Assembly (NCBI GenBank): GCA_027030285.1
Contig: JALVFC010000447.1
Span: 1-7,954 of the forward strand
DNA length: 7,954 nucleotides
Direction of reading: 5' to 3'
Source: Thiotrichaceae bacterium
GTDB lineage: Bacteria; Pseudomonadota; Gammaproteobacteria; Thiotrichales; Thiotrichaceae
In this document: piece after piece, positions 5,339 through 7,954 of the stretch
Position numbering within the stretch: the stretch's first letter is position 1
How the letters are laid out: every line of letters begins with the position of its first letter
Translations under genes and position numbers: made by a program
Notes under the pieces: model-generated
Told to the model about the DNA's origin: nothing
The model's input: the letters and a program-made list of their open reading frames with translations, nothing else
The model's database searches: none

Positions 5339-5728
5339 ATGGCAAAGCAGCCCGCAAAAGCACGAAAGAAAGTTAAAAAGTCTATATCAGACGGCATAGC
5401 TCATGTGCATGCAACATTTAATAATACGATTATCACCATTACCGATCGTCAGGGAAATACCCTGACATGGGCTACAGCTGGTGGCTCAGGTTTTCGTGGT
5501 TCTCGTAAAAGTACACCTTTTGCAGCTCAGGTTGCAGCAGAACGAGCAGGCGAAGCTGCCAAAGAATATGGCATGAAAAACCTTGACGTTATGATTAAAG
5601 GGCCAGGTCCAGGTCGTGAGTCAGCGGTACGTTCATTAAATAATGTTGGCTTCAAGATTAGCAATATTATTGATGTAACGCCTATTCCGCATAATGGCTG
5701 TCGCCCACCTAAGAAACGTCGCGTATAA
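5339..5728 (+). CDS. rpsK: 30S ribosomal protein S11
   Basis: S11 forms part of the 30S platform near the E site and the Shine-Dalgarno helix. The 129-residue length equals E. coli. The sequence carries DGIAHVHATFNNTIITITD near 18-36, GFRGSRKSTPFAAQVAAE near 51-68, and a closing VTPIPHNGCRPPKKRRV. Asn119-Gly120 lies in the same place as the E. coli S11 isoaspartate site, so this modification is probably possible here (inference). The ATG at 5339 has AGGA (5327-5330) 8 nt upstream. The 48-nt spacer from rpsM carries the TAGCTATAGCTA palindrome. Confidence 0.98.
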   Translation: MAKQPAKARKKVKKSISDGIAHVHATFNNTIITITDRQGNTLTWATAGGSGFRGSRKSTPFAAQVAAERAGEAAKEYGMKNLDVMIKGPGPGRESAVRSLNNVGFKISNIIDVTPIPHNGCRPPKKRRV

Positions 5729-5742
5729 ATTGCGTATAGATT
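5721..5742 (+). repeat. imperfect 11-bp tandem duplication over the rpsK stop
   Basis: GCGTATAAATT (5721-5731) is followed immediately by GCGTATAGATT (5732-5742), which agree at 10 of 11 bases. The first copy encodes the last bases of rpsK and its TAA stop, and the second lies in the spacer before rpsD. The simplest reading is a short tandem duplication (replication slippage) that lengthened the spacer. No regulatory role is evident. Confidence 0.6.
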
Positions 5743-5757
5743 GATTGGAGAAATATA

Positions 5758-6378
5758 ATGGCAAGATATACCGGACCAACCTGTAAGTTAATGCGTCGTG
5801 AAGGAACAGATCTTTATTTAAAGGGACGCGGAACATCTCTGGAAAATAAATGCAAGCTAGATAAAATACCAGGTGTGCATGGTGAAAGACGTACCCGTCT
5901 GTCAGACTATGCCCTTCAGTTACGCGAAAAACAAAAAGTTCGCCGTCTGTATGGCGTACTGGAAAAGCAGTTTCGCAACTACTTCAAACGTGCAGCAAGA
6001 CAAAAAGGTTCAACAGGTGAAAATCTGTTAAGTCTATTGGAGTCACGTCTTGACAATGTTGTGTATCGCATGGGATTTGGTTCTACTCGTGCTGAATCGC
6101 GCCAACTGGTCAGTCACAAAGCCATTCTGGTTAATGGTCAATGCGTTAATATCGCTTCTTACCAGGTGCAGCCAGGAGATGTTATCTCTGTTCGCGAGAA
6201 ATCCAAAAAACAGGCACGCATTGTTGATGCCATGGCAGTAATGGAGCAGCTGGGCTTTCCTGAGTGGGTTGAGGTCGATCCCAAGAAGCTTGAAGGAACA
6301 TTTAAAGCAGTTCCCGAGCGTAGCGAATTACCAGCTGAGATTAATGAATCACTGATTGTTGAATTGTACTCTAAGTAA
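5758..6378 (+). CDS. rpsD: 30S ribosomal protein S4 (probable alpha operon repressor)
   Basis: S4 nucleates 30S assembly by binding the 5' domain of 16S rRNA, affects decoding accuracy with S5, and in E. coli represses its own operon. The 206-residue length matches E. coli exactly. The N-terminal domain has LMRREGTDLYLKG near 11-23 and RLSDYALQLREKQKVRRLYG at 47-66. The S4 RNA-binding domain follows with LDNVVYRMGFGSTRAESRQL at 98-117, then VSHKAILVNG and NIASYQVQPGD. The end is NESLIVELYSK. Cysteines 9, 32 and 129 do not form CxxC pairs, so this is the zinc-free type. GGAG (5747-5750) lies 7 nt before the ATG. Confidence 0.98.
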   Translation: MARYTGPTCKLMRREGTDLYLKGRGTSLENKCKLDKIPGVHGERRTRLSDYALQLREKQKVRRLYGVLEKQFRNYFKRAARQKGSTGENLLSLLESRLDNVVYRMGFGSTRAESRQLVSHKAILVNGQCVNIASYQVQPGDVISVREKSKKQARIVDAMAVMEQLGFPEWVEVDPKKLEGTFKAVPERSELPAEINESLIVELYSK

Positions 6379-6449
6379 AATTAACTGATGTACATAGACA
6401 ATATTTACGGAATACAAGCTTAATCAGGATTACCAGGAATAGAAGCGTC

Positions 6450-7442
6450 ATGTCAAATACAGCAGATCTATTAAAGCCACACAAAATTGATATTAAAGAA
6501 CTGGGTGCAAATGCCTCAAGAATCGTACTTGAGCCACTTGAGCGTGGCTTTGGACACACCCTTGGTAATACTTTTCGCCGCATCCTGTTATCTTCAATCC
6601 CTGGTGCTTCAGTCACTGAAGTACAGATTGCAGGGGTAAAGCATGAATATGAGTCTCTTGATGGTGTGCAGGAAGATGTCATTGATATCCTGCTGAACCT
6701 TAAAGAGCTCGCAATTCGCCTGAATGCCAAAGATGAAGTCTCTTTGACACTGAACAAGCAAGGGCCTGGTGTTGTCACTGCTGCTGATATTTCTCTGGAT
6801 CATGATGTTGAAATCATCGACCCAGATCATGTTATTGCGACGTTAACCACTGATACTACTCTGGAGATGACGTTAAACGTCACAACAGGACGAGGCTATC
6901 AGCCGGTAACCATGCGTCGTGGTCCTGATGCCCCAGAGTTGCCAGTAGGTACTTTGGTGATTGATGCAAGTTACAGCCCGATCCGTCGCGTAATCTACAA
7001 TGTAGATAGTGCACGTTCCGGTGAGCGAGCTGATATGGACAAGCTCATCCTTGAGCTGGAGACTGACGGTTCAGTAGAGCCTGAAGAAGCGATTTCAATG
7101 GCAGCTCAGATTCTCCAGAACCAACTGGCAGTATTCTTCAATCTAACTATTGAAGAGCCTGTTGTCGAAGAAGAAAAAGAACCTGAGATTGACCCAGAGC
7201 TATTACGTCCGGTTGATGATCTTGAGTTAACGGTGCGTTCTGCAAACTGTCTGAAAGCAGAGCAGGTTTACTACATCGGTGATCTGGTTCAGAAAACTGA
7301 AACAGAGCTGTTGAAGACTCCTAACCTTGGTAAGAAGTCACTCACTGAAATTAAAGATATTCTTGGTACCAGAGGCTTTACTCTGGGTACTAAACTTGAA
7401 AACTGGCCACCAGCCTCACTCGAAGAGAAAGAAGCTGGTTAG
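6450..7442 (+). CDS. rpoA: DNA-directed RNA polymerase alpha subunit
   Basis: Alpha dimerises to scaffold RNA polymerase assembly and contacts activators and UP elements. The product has 330 residues (E. coli 329). The N-terminal domain, to about residue 232, carries LERGFGHTLGNTFRRILLSS at 30-49, DEVSLTLNKQGPG at 95-107 and the dimer region after GRGYQPVTMRRG. An acidic linker (about 235-250) precedes the C-terminal domain, which starts LRPVDDLELTVRSANCLKAE. The DNA-contacting R263, N266, C267, G294, K296 and S297 equal E. coli R265, N268, C269, G296, K298 and S299. The 71-nt spacer from rpsD is the longest within the alpha operon and contains two CAGGA motifs (6425-6429, 6434-6438). The second is a plausible ribosome site. 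Confidence 0.99.
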   Translation: MSNTADLLKPHKIDIKELGANASRIVLEPLERGFGHTLGNTFRRILLSSIPGASVTEVQIAGVKHEYESLDGVQEDVIDILLNLKELAIRLNAKDEVSLTLNKQGPGVVTAADISLDHDVEIIDPDHVIATLTTDTTLEMTLNVTTGRGYQPVTMRRGPDAPELPVGTLVIDASYSPIRRVIYNVDSARSGERADMDKLILELETDGSVEPEEAISMAAQILQNQLAVFFNLTIEEPVVEEEKEPEIDPELLRPVDDLELTVRSANCLKAEQVYYIGDLVQKTETELLKTPNLGKKSLTEIKDILGTRGFTLGTKLENWPPASLEEKEAG

Positions 7443-7472
7443 TCCTTACACGTTTATAAATAGGTTAGAAAA

Positions 7473-7856
7473 ATGCGTCATCGTAAGATTGGTAGACAAC
7501 TTAGTCGTAATAGCAGCCACCGCAAGGCTACCTTACAGGCATTGACTGTTTCATTATTTCGTTATGAACTAATCAAGACAACTGTAGCCAAGGCAAAAGA
7601 ACTTCGTCGTGTAGCTGAGCCCCTGATTACTCGCGGTAAAGAAGATTCCGTGCATAATCGCCGGATTGCTTTTGCCAGACTAAGAGACAAGGAAATTACG
7701 GCGAAACTTTTCACCGAGCTTGGACCGCGTTATCAGGATCGTCCGGGCGGATATTTGCGCATTATCAAATGTGGTTTTCGTGCAGGTGACAATGCACCAA
7801 TGGCTTACGTTGAGCTTGTGGATCGCCCCGAGGATATATCAGGGGATGATGTTTAA
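7473..7856 (+). CDS. rplQ: 50S ribosomal protein L17
   Basis: L17 is a large-subunit protein near the polypeptide exit side. The 127-residue length equals E. coli. The N-terminal half shows MRHRKIGRQLSRNSSHRKAT and LFRYELIKTTVAKAKELRRV with EPLITRGK. The C-terminal part has RRIAFARLRD at 63-72, the family signature around ELGPRYQDRPGGYLRIIKCG at 82-101 and GFRAGDNAPMAYVELVDR. The ATG at 7473 has TAGG (7461-7464) 8 nt upstream and lies 30 nt after rpoA. It is the last gene of the alpha operon, followed at about 40 nt by a strong terminator. Confidence 0.98.
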   Translation: MRHRKIGRQLSRNSSHRKATLQALTVSLFRYELIKTTVAKAKELRRVAEPLITRGKEDSVHNRRIAFARLRDKEITAKLFTELGPRYQDRPGGYLRIIKCGFRAGDNAPMAYVELVDRPEDISGDDV

Positions 7857-7895
7857 GCATATGCAAGAGTAGCTAAGCTTAATTGGACCCAATTT

Positions 7896-7920
7896 AAAGC
7901 CGGCAAATTGCCGGCTTTTT
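7896..7920 (+). terminator. intrinsic terminator of the spc-alpha transcription unit
   Basis: GCCGGC (7899-7904) pairs with GCCGGC (7910-7915) around the loop AAATT. The outer AAA (7896-7898) pairs with the first T residues of a TTTTT run (7916-7920). A stable GC-rich stem with an immediate T tract, starting 39 nt after the rplQ stop, is a classical rho-independent terminator. The flanking AAA would also permit function in the opposite direction. It marks the end of the ribosomal transcription unit. Confidence 0.93.
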
Positions 7921-7954
7921 GCTTTGTATAACCTTCCAGGGGGGGCTGTCCCAA
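7921..7954. other. non-coding flank with G run and transposon-end-like sequence
   Basis: No gene is visible in the last 34 nt. The stretch contains a run of seven G (7939-7945) continuing into CTGTCCCAA, out of character with the AT-leaning DNA before it. Ends of the GGGxCTGTCCCAAAA kind occur in several insertion-sequence families as I recall them, so this could be the first bases of a mobile element just past the operon terminator. The evidence is one short motif at the window edge, and chance or another repeat remains possible. Confidence 0.25.

Noticed and set aside
6371..6778. Reverse-strand open frame of 135 codons opposite the start of rpoA
   Set aside because: It has no family resemblance and no start signals, and it overlaps the conserved alpha N-terminal domain.
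1..7954. CRISPR arrays, tRNA genes, defence or secretion accessory systems
   Set aside because: No regularly spaced repeats, no tRNA-like folds and no unassigned genes are present. Almost every base is accounted for by conserved ribosomal, secY and rpoA genes.

Overview
This window is the distal part of a bacterial ribosomal-protein supercluster: the spc operon from the last codons of rplX onward, followed by the complete alpha operon. Fifteen complete genes and one 3' fragment all lie on the + strand. Nearly every base is coding. The longest gene-free stretch is about 100 nt, at the 3' end, so no region longer than 300 bases needs separate comment.

The organism is most likely a gammaproteobacterium. 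secY is followed directly by rpmJ and then rpsM, with no adk, map or infA in between. The long zinc-free form of S14, the zinc-free S4, and close resemblance by eye to the E. coli proteins (recalled, not computed) all fit. The DNA leans AT (43% GC in one hand-counted line of 60 nt, not computed overall). Divergence from the E. coli sequences and the short rpmJ-rpsM spacer argue against Enterobacterales. I cannot place it at genus level.

Layout: rplX 3' end (1-23); rplE, rpsN, rpsH, rplF, rplR, rpsE, rpmD, rplO, secY and rpmJ (28-4848, spc operon); an 88-nt junction with small hairpins and a weak promoter candidate; rpsM, rpsK, rpsD, rpoA and rplQ (4937-7856, alpha operon); then a strong intrinsic terminator (7896-7920) and 34 nt of flank. 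Spacers inside the spc operon are 2-26 nt, consistent with one polycistronic mRNA and translational coupling. Alpha-operon spacers are 29-71 nt.

Together the genes supply the L5/L18 5S rRNA particle, small-subunit head, platform and fidelity proteins (S14, S13, S8, S11, S5, S4), large-subunit proteins (L6, L30, L15, L36, L17), the RNA polymerase alpha subunit and the SecY translocon channel. By analogy with E. coli, S8 and S4 would be the autogenous translational regulators. A 6-bp hairpin in the start of rplE is a candidate S8 target. The classical long S4 pseudoknot leader before rpsM is not recognisable here.

I found no undescribed system. This is an ordinary housekeeping region with intact genes. 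The items worth a second look are small: the candidate regulatory hairpins, a 12-bp palindrome, an 11-bp tandem duplication over a stop codon, and a G-rich sequence at the very 3' edge that resembles a transposon end.
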